Assembly: GCA_045805265.1 (NCBI GenBank)
Contig: JBJMLO010000011.1
Span: forward strand, 248,001-312,000
DNA: 64,000 nt
Source of the DNA: JBJMLO01 sp045805265
Lineage (GTDB): Bacteria > Actinomycetota > UBA4738 > JACQTL01
Direction of reading: 5' to 3'
Below, piece after piece: positions 25,702 to 34,470 of the stretch. The notes under the pieces were generated by a model, which had not been told where the DNA came from, made no database searches, and saw only the letters and a program-made list of their open reading frames with translations. Made by a program: the position numbers and the translations under genes. Within the stretch, counting starts at the first letter, position 1. Every line of letters starts with the position of its first letter.

Positions 25702-27429
25702 ATGGAGTCCGCAGCGAACCCTCTCCCGCCCACCCGCCGCCTGGCCCTCGCGTGGGTGGCCCTCGCCGTGGTCGCCGCGGCGGTCGCGGGCATCGGGACA
25801 CCGCCCGCCCACGCGACGACGGGCAGCTTCCTCGAGGGAGTCGACCTCTCCCACTACAACGGGACGATCGACTGGCAGGCGCTGAAGGGCGCCGGCATCA
25901 AGTTCGCCTTCGTGAAGGCCACGGAGTCGAGCGGCTCCTACCCCTACACCAAGTACTACGACGACAACCGGGCCCTCGCGGCGAAGGCACACGTGGCGTT
26001 CGGCGCGTACCACTTCGCCCGACCGAGCGGCTCGACTCCCACCCAGATTGCCGACGATGGGAGAGCTGAGGCTCGCTACTTCATCTCCGTCGCGAAACCC
26101 CGGCAGGGCGACCTGCTCCCTGCCCTCGATCTGGAGTGGCGGAACGACGGGTTGTCGATTTCGCAGCGACAGTCGTGGACGTGGGCCTTCCTCAAGGAGG
26201 TCGAAGCCCTGATCGGGGAGAAGCCGGTCATCTACTCGGGCTACAGCTTCTGGCGCGACTACATGGGCGACACGACGGAGTTCGCCGACGCCGGGTTCAG
26301 GCTTCTGTGGGCACCCAACTGGTACGTCTCCTCGCCCAAGATCCCGGCGGTGAACTGGGGCGGCTACGGCTGGACGTTCTGGCAGTACACGGACAAGGGC
26401 TCGGTCCCCGGGATCTCCGGTGGCGTCGACCGCGACAAGTTCAAGGGAACGGATCTCTCACGAGTCGAGATCGGGATCCCGCCCTCGAGCTCGGCCCCGC
26501 CCACGGTGAGCGGGACCCCGGAGGAGACCGCCGTCCTCACCGCGTCGAACGGCCAGTGGACCGGCTCGACGCCGCTCTCCTTCACCTACCGGTGGCGCCG
26601 ATGCGACTCCGGCGGCGGGTCGTGCGCCTACATCCCCGAGGCGACCGGAAAGACGTACACGCTGACCGCCGCCGATGTGAACACGCTGGTGTCGGTGGAG
26701 GTGACGGCGACGAATCGGCTCGGGAGCGATTTCGCGGGGTCCGCCCGGACCGCGCCGGTGGCGCCGTACGACGTCACGCCGCCGAGCGTTCCGGTGTTCA
26801 CGGCGCCCGCCACCCGGTACGTGATCTCGACCGCGGTGCCGGTGGCGTGGTCGTCGACCGACGACAAGAGCGGGGTGGGCGCGTATGCCGTGCGGGACCG
26901 GGTCGCGTCCGCCACCGGCGACTTCGGGCCGATCACCACCCTGGTCCCGGCCACGTCCCAGACGACCGCGACCCTCACGGCCATCCCGGGGCGCTCGTAC
27001 TGCCTGGCCGCGAAGGCCACCGACCGCTGGCACAACGTGTCGGCGTGGTCGGGCGAGCGGTGCACAACGGTGCCGTTCGACGACCATGCGCTGATGCCCT
27101 CGACGGGATGGACGAGGGTGCGCGGGCCGGGATTCTTCCTGGGGTCGGCGCTCTCGACCACGACCCGGTGGGCCGTCCTGACCCGGGACGGCCTCCAGGC
27201 CCACCGCATCCGCGTGCTGGCCGAGACGTGCCCGACGTGCGGGCAGATCCGGGTCCGGTGGAACGGCCGCCTGATCGGGACGTTCGACCTGGTGTCGCAC
27301 GCGACGCTGCACCGGCGGCTCCTCGGCGAGATGGTCCTGCCCGCGGTGCAGACCGGCACCCTGCGGATCCGGGTGACCACGGCCCACCGGCCCGTGGTGA
27401 TCGACGGCGTGGCCGCAACCCGGCTCTGA
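25702..27429 (+). CDS. Secreted GH25 muramidase (lysozyme) with C-terminal beta domains
   Basis: A 575-residue exported protein. The signal peptide ends near AHATT. Residues about 43-255 are a glycoside hydrolase family 25 domain with catalytic-site Asp48 in EGVDLSHYNG and Asp143/Glu145 in LPALDLEW; these enzymes cut the MurNAc-GlcNAc bond of peptidoglycan. The rest holds an Ig/bacterial repeat-like domain (YRWRRCDSGG, a frequent pattern in actinobacterial surface proteins), a fibronectin-type segment and a C-terminal beta domain. Next to MBOAT/SGNH and CapA-like genes it suggests a cell-envelope cluster. It could remodel the cell's own wall or attack rivals. Confidence 0.85.
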   Translation: MESAANPLPPTRRLALAWVALAVVAAAVAGIGTPPAHATTGSFLEGVDLSHYNGTIDWQALKGAGIKFAFVKATESSGSYPYTKYYDDNRALAAKAHVAFGAYHFARPSGSTPTQIADDGRAEARYFISVAKPRQGDLLPALDLEWRNDGLSISQRQSWTWAFLKEVEALIGEKPVIYSGYSFWRDYMGDTTEFADAGFRLLWAPNWYVSSPKIPAVNWGGYGWTFWQYTDKGSVPGISGGVDRDKFKGTDLSRVEIGIPPSSSAPPTVSGTPEETAVLTASNGQWTGSTPLSFTYRWRRCDSGGGSCAYIPEATGKTYTLTAADVNTLVSVEVTATNRLGSDFAGSARTAPVAPYDVTPPSVPVFTAPATRYVISTAVPVAWSSTDDKSGVGAYAVRDRVASATGDFGPITTLVPATSQTTATLTAIPGRSYCLAAKATDRWHNVSAWSGERCTTVPFDDHALMPSTGWTRVRGPGFFLGSALSTTTRWAVLTRDGLQAHRIRVLAETCPTCGQIRVRWNGRLIGTFDLVSHATLHRRLLGEMVLPAVQTGTLRIRVTTAHRPVVIDGVAATRL

Positions 27430-27452
27430 TGGCGTCGGTCGTCGCCCGGGGA

Positions 27453-27458
27453 TAGGGT
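27453..27458 (+). promoter_or_regulatory. -10 element for a leaderless mRNA (CapA-like gene)
   Basis: TAGGGT ends 7 nt before the GTG at 27466. Confidence 0.45.
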
Positions 27459-27465
27459 CACGGCA

Positions 27466-28578
27466 GTGTCTCGCGCCCGAGCTCGCCTCCCGATCCACCT
27501 GGTCGTCCTCGCGATCGTTCTGCTCGGCGCTCCCGTCGGGCGCCGGGCCGCCCCGCCGGCGAGTGCCGGTCGTCAGGTGGCCGCTCGTCCGGTCGCGGCC
27601 CGCGAGTCCTCGGTTCCGGCCGGCTCGGTGTCGATCTCGTTCGTCGGGGACACCATGCTGGGGGACACGCCGGACCTCCCGCCCCACCCGGCGCACTACC
27701 TGGACCGGGTCCGCGACGCGCTGAACCGGAGCCGGATCGTGTTCGGGAACCTCGAGGGGACGCTCACGACCTCGACCGACTCGAAGTGCGGCGCGAACCC
27801 CTCCCCCGCCTGCTTCGACTTCCGGGTGCCGCCTCGGTTCGGCGGCTACCTCCGGCACGACGGGTTCGACGTGCTGAACAGTGCGAACAACCACTCCCAC
27901 GACTTCGGATCGAAGGGGGTCACGCAGACGTCCGCGGCGCTCCACGACGCCGGCATCGCGCAGACCGGGCTGCGGCACCAGATCGCCGTCGTCGACGACT
28001 GGGGGACCACGGTCGCCTTCGTCGGCTTCGCGCCGTACTCGAACGTGTGCAACCTGCTCGACTTCGCCGCGGCGAAGTCCTTGATCCACGCGGCCGATCA
28101 GGCGGCCGACCTGGTCGTCGTGTACATGCACGCGGGCGCCGAGGGCGCCGACAAGACCCACGTCACCGGCAGGGAGGAGTACGCCTTCGGCGAGGACCGG
28201 GGGAACCCGAAGAAGTTCGCGCACATGGCCGTGGCCAACGGCGCGGACCTGGTCCTGGCGAGCGGCCCGCACGTCCTGCGGGGCATGGAGTTCTACCGCC
28301 ACCGGCTGATCGCGTACTCGCTGGGCGACTTCGCGAGCTGGCACAACTTCGGGACCACCGGGATCGTCGGACTGTCCGGGATACTCCAGGTGACGGTCGG
28401 TCCCCACGGGTGGTTCGTGGCGGGGCGCCTGGCGTCCGTTCGCCTCAACCGAGACGGCCGCCCGTGGCGCGACTACTCGGGGGCGTCGGCTCACCTCGTG
28501 GCCCGCCTGTCGACGGAGGACTTCGGCGACCGCGCGGCGCGGATCGCCGCCGACGGAACCATCACCCCTCCGGCGTAA
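27466..28578 (+). CDS. CapA-family metallophosphatase-like protein, exported
   Basis: A 370-residue protein with an N-terminal signal or anchor helix. The CapA/PgsA fold is clear: SFVGDTMLG (about residue 55), NLEGTLT, NSANNHSHDFG, and the late SGPHVLRG and AYSLGDFASW motifs carry the Asp, Asn and His residues of a calcineurin-like site. CapA proteins take part in poly-gamma-glutamate or capsule synthesis; no capB or capC is adjacent, so here it may be a lone extracellular phosphoesterase. A -10 hexamer 7 nt before the GTG supports the start. Confidence 0.85.
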   Translation: MSRARARLPIHLVVLAIVLLGAPVGRRAAPPASAGRQVAARPVAARESSVPAGSVSISFVGDTMLGDTPDLPPHPAHYLDRVRDALNRSRIVFGNLEGTLTTSTDSKCGANPSPACFDFRVPPRFGGYLRHDGFDVLNSANNHSHDFGSKGVTQTSAALHDAGIAQTGLRHQIAVVDDWGTTVAFVGFAPYSNVCNLLDFAAAKSLIHAADQAADLVVVYMHAGAEGADKTHVTGREEYAFGEDRGNPKKFAHMAVANGADLVLASGPHVLRGMEFYRHRLIAYSLGDFASWHNFGTTGIVGLSGILQVTVGPHGWFVAGRLASVRLNRDGRPWRDYSGASAHLVARLSTEDFGDRAARIAADGTITPPA

Positions 28579-28763
28579 CGGAAAGCCACCCCAAAGCCGA
28601 GCCGTCACTCGCCGAACGGGTTGTCTCTTCGTGGGCGGGCAACCTCTTCTCGGAGATGACGGAGGGGACAGTACTGGAATCGACCCCCGTCGCTCCTCCG
28701 CCAGCGGGAATGCCATGACCCTCGGGGCCAAAGCCCACAGGGAAAGGGGGTGCCGCACGCGGA

Positions 28764-29288
28764 CTAATGCTGTTCTGCCTCATCGAACCGGAACCGCGTC
28801 TGGGCGAACTCACCCTTGGCGAAGGCAAGGATCTTGGAGGGCCGGACTTCGAAGACGTGGGCGATGCCTGCGTCGTGATAGAAGGCGCCGTCGCGCACGT
28901 CGAACCGCCAGTCACCCTCGTACTTGTCTTGCCACCGTTCGGCCAGGTCACCGAGGAGTTTGACTTCGGTCACGCGTGTCGCGCCGCCTTCCACGACAAC
29001 GTCGAGGCCAGACTTCCAGTGGTTGGTGCCGGTAGTGAGGACGCAGTGCGGGTTGGCACGCAGGTTCACAGCCTTCTGCTCCTGCGGCCCAGTGCAGAGG
29101 TAGAGCGCCATGTCGTGCCACACCGCGGGAAGGGGGGTGACGTGCGGTCGGCCTTCGGGCCGGACTGTCGAGATCCAGAACAGCTCTGCGTCCCGTAGCG
29201 CTGCATGGACGTCTGCCCAGGGAGTCGGCATCGCGTTGGGTGCGCTGAAGCGGGTGTCCAGTTCGGGTGTGGGCGTCCTCGGGGCCAC
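28764..29288 (-). CDS. Pyridoxamine 5'-phosphate oxidase family (PPOX/F420-dependent type) protein
   Basis: A 174-residue split-barrel flavin or F420-binding protein. Conserved features are FWISTVRPEGRPHVTPLPAVW, split by the barrel strands, LYLCTGPQEQKAVNL and NPHCVLTTG, typical of the PPOX family close to Rv1155/Rv2074-like proteins of actinobacteria. These usually bind F420 or FMN and reduce small molecules. The GTG at 29288 has AGGAGA upstream and a TACGAT -10-like hexamer at 29312-29317. Base composition is lower in GC than in most of the window, as for its neighbours up to 31.8 kb. Confidence 0.8.
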   Translation of the reverse strand: MAPRTPTPELDTRFSAPNAMPTPWADVHAALRDAELFWISTVRPEGRPHVTPLPAVWHDMALYLCTGPQEQKAVNLRANPHCVLTTGTNHWKSGLDVVVEGGATRVTEVKLLGDLAERWQDKYEGDWRFDVRDGAFYHDAGIAHVFEVRPSKILAFAKGEFAQTRFRFDEAEQH

Positions 29289-29372
29289 CGCCGTCTCCTC
29301 TCAGCCCTTCCATCGTAGCCAGTCGCCCCGGCAGAACTTGTCGCCGATGAGGGCCGCCGTGGCATCGGCACT

Positions 29373-29388
29373 ACGGACGGTCGTCCGT
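29373..29388. promoter_or_regulatory. Perfect inverted repeat, possible operator
   Basis: ACGGACG and CGTCCGT flank GT (7+2+7), a shape typical of TetR-family operators, 85 bp upstream of the PPOX gene. No regulator gene is adjacent. Confidence 0.4.
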
Positions 29389-29925
29389 CCGAATACCCTC
29401 GCTTCTTCCCCGGAAGTGTCTACATCGCGAGCAGCTGGTCGCCCTGCACCAGCCCGCCAGCGATCGCGTAGTACGCCTGCACGTCGGTCGGTGGCAGTCC
29501 CGGCCAGGGAAACCTGCCCGAGGTGTCCGTCGGGATCGCTTGGGAGCAGGAGCGGACCAACGCGGCCCTGGGACCAACGCTGGGGGACAAGAAGTCCAGC
29601 GGCAGATGCGGACTGGAACAACCCGGGGTCCACGCACGCCCGTCACTCGACCCAACCCCAGTTGCAGGCGGTTGCCCACACTTTCCGGCCTGCGGCGTTC
29701 GGGTTCTTACAGGCAGCGGAGACAGGGGCGACTGGAAGGTAATCTCCGCGACGCCGTCGATCTTGCGTTCGACGGGGATGTCGGTCTCGACGCCGGGGGT
29801 CGCTGGCCACAGCCCCGGGTTCACCTCGGCGAGATGGATCTGCCGGGACTCCTCCAGACCCGGCGTGGCCGAGATGAGGTGACTTGCTCATTTCAGTCCT
29901 GCTTTCCTTGTTGCAGTCGCGGTGG
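29389..29925. other. Unassigned stretch, possibly decayed coding sequence
   Basis: No convincing gene. Several minus-strand frames of 80-130 codons each read like fragments: NPGLWPATPG in one, LPPTDVQAYYAIAGG in another, NPNAAGRKVWATACNWGW in a third. None has a clear start, ribosome site or recognisable family, and they overlap. This fits a gene broken by frameshifts, or non-coding sequence. It separates the PPOX gene from the hydrolase gene within the lower-GC island. Confidence 0.35.
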
Positions 29926-30873
29926 TCAGTGGCCGAGGAACTCGACGGCGACGGGGGCGAACTTATCGTGGAACTGGAAGATGCCGCCGTGCCCGGAGTC
30001 GGGGTAGATGATCAGCTCGGAGCCCTCGATGCGCCGGTGCAGGTCCTCGGAGAGCGTCGAGGGCACCATCCGGTCGTTGTCGCCGTTGGCGATGAGGGTG
30101 GGCTGGGTGATCTTCGACAGATCGTCAGGCGCGCCGCGTCCCCACTTCTTGATCGCCTTCAACTGCGTCCGGAGCGCCTTCACCTTGATCGGGGCGTCAC
30201 GGTCGACGGTGCGCTCCTTGAGCCGGTTGACGAACGCGCGCGCGGCGGGCTTGCCGGTGGCGTTGCGGTTGAAGAACAGGAACTCCTTCGGATCCGACCG
30301 GGTCAGGGTCGCCCGCAGGATGTCGAAGTAGGTGATGCCGGCGACCTTGTCGATGTCCTTACCGCCCTTCGGGCCGGTACCGGTGAGGACGAGCTTGCGG
30401 ACGAGGTCGGGATGCTTCACGACGAGTGCCTGGGCGACGAAGCCGCCGAGGGAGAAGGAGAAGATGTCGATCTTGCTGAACCCGAGGGCCTTGACGAAGG
30501 TGTAGGCGTCGTCGGCCATGGCCTCGACGGTGTCGGGCACCTTGCCGGTGGAGGCGCCGACGCCGCGGTTGTCGAAGGCGATGACGTGGTGGTTCTTCGC
30601 GATGGGGTCGATGATGCGCGGGTCCCAGTTGTCCAGCGTCGCGGCCAGGTGGACGAAGAAGATCACCGGGATGCCGCCCTTCGGGCCGAGTTCACGGTAC
30701 GCGTAGGTGACGCCGCCGGCGGTGACGGTACGCGCCGGGGCCTGGGCGTACGAGGTGATGACACCTTCGTTCGGGGTGTCCTTGGTGCTCACGATGGTTC
30801 CTCTTTCCGTGTCTTGAGCGTGGTCCGCCGCGCGGTCCTCGATCTCGAGGTGGCCCTCTTCTTGCTCCGTCAT
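29926..30873 (-). CDS. Alpha/beta hydrolase
   Basis: A 315-residue enzyme of the alpha/beta-hydrolase superfamily. GGGAGGAGG directly precedes the ATG. The oxyanion strand VIFFVHLAATLDNW, the DNRGVG loop after strand 4, the nucleophile elbow SFSLGG, the acid in NGDNDRMV and the histidine in DSGHGGIF form a full triad. The first elbow residue is Ser instead of the usual Gly. Closest in look to esterase or chloroperoxidase-type hydrolases of mycobacteria and rhizobia. It is divergent from a TetR regulator, with paired operators between, so it is probably repressed by it. Codon use is less GC-biased than average, suggesting transfer. Confidence 0.85.
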   Translation of the reverse strand: MTEQEEGHLEIEDRAADHAQDTERGTIVSTKDTPNEGVITSYAQAPARTVTAGGVTYAYRELGPKGGIPVIFFVHLAATLDNWDPRIIDPIAKNHHVIAFDNRGVGASTGKVPDTVEAMADDAYTFVKALGFSKIDIFSFSLGGFVAQALVVKHPDLVRKLVLTGTGPKGGKDIDKVAGITYFDILRATLTRSDPKEFLFFNRNATGKPAARAFVNRLKERTVDRDAPIKVKALRTQLKAIKKWGRGAPDDLSKITQPTLIANGDNDRMVPSTLSEDLHRRIEGSELIIYPDSGHGGIFQFHDKFAPVAVEFLGH

Positions 30874-30899
30874 GGCTTCCTCCTCCCGTGATCGCTGCT

Positions 30900-30905
30900 A
30901 CTATA
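30900..30905 (-). promoter_or_regulatory. -10 element for the hydrolase gene
   Basis: TATAGT on the minus strand, 26 nt before the ATG at 30873. It overlaps the first TetR palindrome, so a bound repressor would block it. Confidence 0.45.
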
Positions 30906-30934
30906 ACGAAGTTACAGAAGGATAACCACGTTAT
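30904..30934. promoter_or_regulatory. Twin palindromic operators for the adjacent TetR regulator
   Basis: TAACgaaGTTA (30904-30914) and ATAACcacGTTAT (30922-30934) are two copies of one palindrome with the same 3-nt spacer length, centres 19 bp apart. They fill the 75-bp space between the divergent hydrolase and tetR starts and overlap the hydrolase -10. Confidence 0.7.
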
Positions 30935-30948
30935 GGAAAGGTGTCAAG

Positions 30949-31680
30949 TTGGGGATGAGGAACATCGGAGGCACGTCAGGGGATCCGACAGGCGATGGTG
31001 TCCCGGAACGGGTCGTTCTTGCCACGATCAGGCTGCTTGCCGAGCAGGGACCTTCCGCCATCAAGGCGCGCACGGTCGCGTCCGCAAGCGGGCTGTCGAC
31101 GATGGCGGTCTACCACCACTTCGGCGGGATCGCCGAGCTCATCCGCGCCGTTGCCGACCGTGGATTCACGGAGCTTGCCCGGGCGTTCTCGCAGGTCCCG
31201 GTGACGGAGGATCCGGTCGCGGACCTCTTTGCCATGGCGTTGCTGACTCGGCGGGTAGCCCGCGAGAACCCCCACCTGTATGACCTCATGTTTGGACTGT
31301 CCACTCGTCGCGCGACCTACCGACCGTTGTCGGATTCGGACGTTCGCTCGAGTGGACGCTCGCCTGCCTTTCAGGGCGCCTACGTTCACCTCGCTGAGGC
31401 GTGCGCACGGCTCGTGAGCTCCGGCAGGGTCGGACGACAAGAACCTGAGGCCGTGGCTGCTCAGTTGTGGAGCTACGTGCACGGGTGCATCACTCTCGAG
31501 CTGGCTGAGCACTTCGCCGAGTTCGACGACCCGGTTGCGCAGGTGCTGCTCCCGATGGGTGTGAACCTCGTCGTCGGGCTGGGCGACGACCGGGAACGTG
31601 CCCAGGCCTCACACGAGGCGGGAGCGCGCCTCTACGACTCGACCACGCGGAGTAGCGAGGGTCAGGCGGGCGCTGAGTGA
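30949..31680 (+). CDS. TetR/AcrR-family transcriptional regulator
   Basis: A 243-residue regulator. The N-terminal helix-turn-helix (about residues 20-65) reads ATIRLLAEQGPSAIKARTVA then SGLSTMAVYHHFGG, a standard TetR DNA-binding domain. The C-terminal ligand domain is all-helical. The TTG at 30949 is preferred because AAAGG lies 7 nt upstream; the ATG at 30955 would be too far from it. It is divergent from the alpha/beta hydrolase, and the shared promoter contains two near-identical palindromes. The arrangement suggests that it represses both genes until a substrate of the hydrolase binds. Confidence 0.85.
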   Translation: MGMRNIGGTSGDPTGDGVPERVVLATIRLLAEQGPSAIKARTVASASGLSTMAVYHHFGGIAELIRAVADRGFTELARAFSQVPVTEDPVADLFAMALLTRRVARENPHLYDLMFGLSTRRATYRPLSDSDVRSSGRSPAFQGAYVHLAEACARLVSSGRVGRQEPEAVAAQLWSYVHGCITLELAEHFAEFDDPVAQVLLPMGVNLVVGLGDDRERAQASHEAGARLYDSTTRSSEGQAGAE

Positions 31681-31857
31681 GATGCTGCTCACGGCACGGA
31701 CCCCGCCGGTGACCCAGGCGGTGTGCGTCCATGCATCCGGGCCGCTTCGGGTGTGACTCTCGGCCACGTCCGCCAGACCGCGATCCCAAAGAACGTCCGG
31801 TCCATCCCGGTGGCTCCTCTCCGTTCCCTTTCATGAACGCCTGTTTCCAGAAGGGGG

Positions 31858-32640
31858 TCACGGCCGGGACACGAGGAGGCTCTGGGCGCCGGAGCCGAAT
31901 CGGCCTCGTTCGTCCCACAGGGTGCTCTGTGCGACGCCCAGGCCCGATCGGCCGAGCCGGCTGATCGCGTCGAGGCACACCCACTCGCCCTCGGGCATCC
32001 GGGCGAGGTGGACCGTCAGGTCGAGGTTCGCGAACAGGAACTGTCCCAGCGGGAGCTCCCAACTGATCCCGTTCGCGGAGTCGGCCGCGACCAGCGCTCG
32101 CGACAGGGGCGCAACCGGTTCGCCCGGCAGGAGGTCGACGCGCATCCGCATCCACAGCGCCGCCGGGCCGGGCCGCAGAAAGTCCCCGCTCGCTGTCCGG
32201 CTCTCCATCGCCTCGAAATAGCTCGGCTCCCAGCCCGGGTGGAACAGCTCCACCGGCGAGCTATCAAGCGGAGCCGGGAAGCCGTGGGCCTCCAGGTTGT
32301 GCTCGCTATCCAAGACCTGATTGGGACGGATCCGCCACGCGGCTGCCCGGGCCACCTCTGTGTCTCCGTCGTGGAGCAGGGCCTCGGCCAGCTGCACCCG
32401 CTTGCCCGGGCGCACCACGGCTGCCCGTACGGAGAGTGGCCGCAGCGGAACCGGCCGGAGCACCTCGATAGCGAACCGGGAGACGAGCATCTCGGGCCCG
32501 GCGGGCTCCAGCGCCTCGAGCGCCCGGGCGAGCAGCGCGGCGGGCGGGCCGGCGTGCGCCGCCTCGGCGGTCCACGGACCCCGCGCCCAGTCGGTGGCCA
32601 CGAAATGCTCGCCGTCCTGAACGAAGAACGAGTCCGCCAT
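31858..32640 (-). CDS. Acyl-CoA thioesterase-like protein (double hotdog)
   Basis: A 260-residue protein with the layout of TesB-type thioesterases: an N-terminal hotdog with HAGPPAALLARAL (central helix) and FAIEVLRPVPLRP, and a C-terminal hotdog with WMRMRVDLLPGEPVAP, a Leu-rich segment, and LDAISRLGRSGLGVAQSTLW. It probably hydrolyses acyl-CoA thioesters; chain length is unknown. No acyl-CoA pathway genes are adjacent. A TAGCGT hexamer 8 nt before the ATG suggests a leaderless mRNA. Confidence 0.75.
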   Translation of the reverse strand: MADSFFVQDGEHFVATDWARGPWTAEAAHAGPPAALLARALEALEPAGPEMLVSRFAIEVLRPVPLRPLSVRAAVVRPGKRVQLAEALLHDGDTEVARAAAWRIRPNQVLDSEHNLEAHGFPAPLDSSPVELFHPGWEPSYFEAMESRTASGDFLRPGPAALWMRMRVDLLPGEPVAPLSRALVAADSANGISWELPLGQFLFANLDLTVHLARMPEGEWVCLDAISRLGRSGLGVAQSTLWDERGRFGSGAQSLLVSRP

Positions 32641-32648
32641 CGCGCCAC

Positions 32649-32654
32649 ACGCTA
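32649..32654 (-). promoter_or_regulatory. -10 element for a leaderless mRNA (thioesterase)
   Basis: TAGCGT on the minus strand ends 8 nt before the ATG at 32640. Confidence 0.45.
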
Positions 32655-32706
32655 TCCGGTGGCAGGACGCCGCATCCGGATGATCGCGCCTGGGTGTGGC
32701 CCGGTC

Positions 32707-34365
32707 CTACTCCTCCCGGCGTCCGGGGGCCACGCCGGCCGCCGGGTGGGCGGAGACGGCGCTCGCGCCGGCCGCCATCCCCGTGCTCAACGGACACCAC
32801 GGGTTGACCGGGACGTTGACGCAGGGGTTGGGCATGGATGGCTCGCGCGGGATCGGCATGAGCTTCACCGTCGTCGGCCTCGGGTAGTCCGCTGCCGGGT
32901 TCTGGGGGCACGGGAACAGCAGCTCGGTCGCGCACAGGGCCTCGGCGACGAGCGGGCCCTCGTCGCCTCCGTTGGGCTGACCGCAAGGATTCCACGGCGG
33001 CCCCTGGATGCCCGGGGGGTCGCTCGTGAGCCCGTCCGGGTCGGTGTTCCCGTGGAAGCAGTTCCCCGGGTCGTGGGGGATCGCCGCCAGTGCCAGGTCG
33101 CCGTTCGTGGGATTCCCGAAGAATCCGTTGTGCTGCAGGAAGTTTCCTGCGGTCTCGTTCGCGAAGGCCTCGTAGTAGCAGGTGTCGTCCGGCCCGGGGA
33201 TGCCCCCCTGGCAGTGCGCGCCCGGCGGCGGATTCCCCTGATACGGCACGTCGACGATCAGCACGCCCCACGCGCCGTTGTGGACGATCCGGTTGTGGAT
33301 GATCGTGTCGTGGCGCCCGCCGGCCACCACGATCCCGGTCCCAACCGGCGCCGCCCCGGCCAGCCCGGAGCCCGCCCCCGGCACGTTCGGGTTGTTGTTG
33401 TCGTGGATGTCGTTGTGCCGCCAGATCTCGCAGGAGGTGGTCCCGGTCGGGCCCTTCTCGCCCGCGGGGCAGATGCCGTCCTGCGGCGACGGCCAGTCGT
33501 CGTTGTTCTCGGAGTCCGTGGTGATCCCGGTCTTGTTGTGGTCCCACTCCGAGTTCTGGATGATCAGGTGCCCGCCGGAGTTCGTGCCCGAGTAGCCGAG
33601 CGCGCTGTTCTGCGCGTGGGCGCGATCGAGCACCGCGTTGCAGTCCGGGCACGCGCCGATGTAGTAGGCCGCGTCGCCCATGTTGCTGGCGTACGTCCGG
33701 GTGATGACTCCGGGCCCGTTCGCGTTGCTGACGAAGATGCCGTAGTCGCCGAAGGGAGGCTTCACCCCGTTCGTGTACGTCGAGCTCGCGGTGAGGTAGG
33801 AGCCGAAGTAGCGGTGCATGTGGATGTGGCCGGAGCCGTCGCCGCCGTTCCACCAGATCTCGTTACCGGCGTCGCCGTTCGGCGTCGTCAGGAAGTTGCA
33901 CACGGTGAGGTTCTGGATCGTGACGCCGCTCGTCTCGAACACCTCGATCCCGTTGCGGCCTACGTGGTGGCCGTCCTCGATGGGCCCGAGGGTCTGGTCC
34001 TCCTTCCGTGACGAGCAGGGCACGGCCGCGGTGCGCTTCGTGCCGTCGACGATCACCCCGTTGCGGTTCATCCCCCGCAGGTGGATGTGCTTCGTCCGGA
34101 TCAGGACCCCGGCCGGGAGATCGGGATCGGTGGAGCCGTGCTCGCGATAGTCGCCGGGCCCGATCAGGATCCAGTCGCCGGGTTGGGCCGCATCGACCGC
34201 GCCCTGAATCGAACGGAACTGCCCCCGGATGCCGTGGTAGGAGCCCACGCGGAGGACCCGGGGCCCGGCGGCGGTGGCCGGAGTGAGCTGGACTGCCATC
34301 AGGGCGATGCCGGCCAGGACGGCGGCGGCAAAGGCGCGGCTCGAACGGCCGCGGGAGCGGCTCAT
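32707..34365 (-). CDS. Secreted right-handed parallel beta-helix protein
   Basis: A 552-residue exported protein. Signal peptide cleavage is likely after TPATAAG. The body shows the coil pattern of PbH1 repeats, beginning with FRSIQGAVDAAQPGDWILIGPG, a motif shared by pectate-lyase-like and Gly-rich surface proteins. A CPDC motif, then GYSGTNSGG and a following NKTGI stretch recur almost unchanged in the protein at 56296-57555, so the two are paralogues. Asn/His/Asp-rich coils could bind sugar or metal, but no lyase active site is obvious. The C-terminal 80 residues are Pro-rich. AGGGGAGC precedes the ATG. Confidence 0.75.
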   Translation of the reverse strand: MSRSRGRSSRAFAAAVLAGIALMAVQLTPATAAGPRVLRVGSYHGIRGQFRSIQGAVDAAQPGDWILIGPGDYREHGSTDPDLPAGVLIRTKHIHLRGMNRNGVIVDGTKRTAAVPCSSRKEDQTLGPIEDGHHVGRNGIEVFETSGVTIQNLTVCNFLTTPNGDAGNEIWWNGGDGSGHIHMHRYFGSYLTASSTYTNGVKPPFGDYGIFVSNANGPGVITRTYASNMGDAAYYIGACPDCNAVLDRAHAQNSALGYSGTNSGGHLIIQNSEWDHNKTGITTDSENNDDWPSPQDGICPAGEKGPTGTTSCEIWRHNDIHDNNNPNVPGAGSGLAGAAPVGTGIVVAGGRHDTIIHNRIVHNGAWGVLIVDVPYQGNPPPGAHCQGGIPGPDDTCYYEAFANETAGNFLQHNGFFGNPTNGDLALAAIPHDPGNCFHGNTDPDGLTSDPPGIQGPPWNPCGQPNGGDEGPLVAEALCATELLFPCPQNPAADYPRPTTVKLMPIPREPSMPNPCVNVPVNPWCPLSTGMAAGASAVSAHPAAGVAPGRREE

Positions 34366-34470
34366 GGCTCCCCTCGGCCGCGGCGAAGTCGGGTACGGGC
34401 GGCCATTTCAGGCGATCGCGCGGGCACGGAGGAGGCATTCCCCGGGACGCGCGCCAGGAAACGGTGAGAG

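Noticed and set aside
26458..28758. Minus-strand frame of 766 codons opposite GH25 and CapA genes
   Set aside because: Low-complexity Arg/Gly/His sequence; shadow frame.
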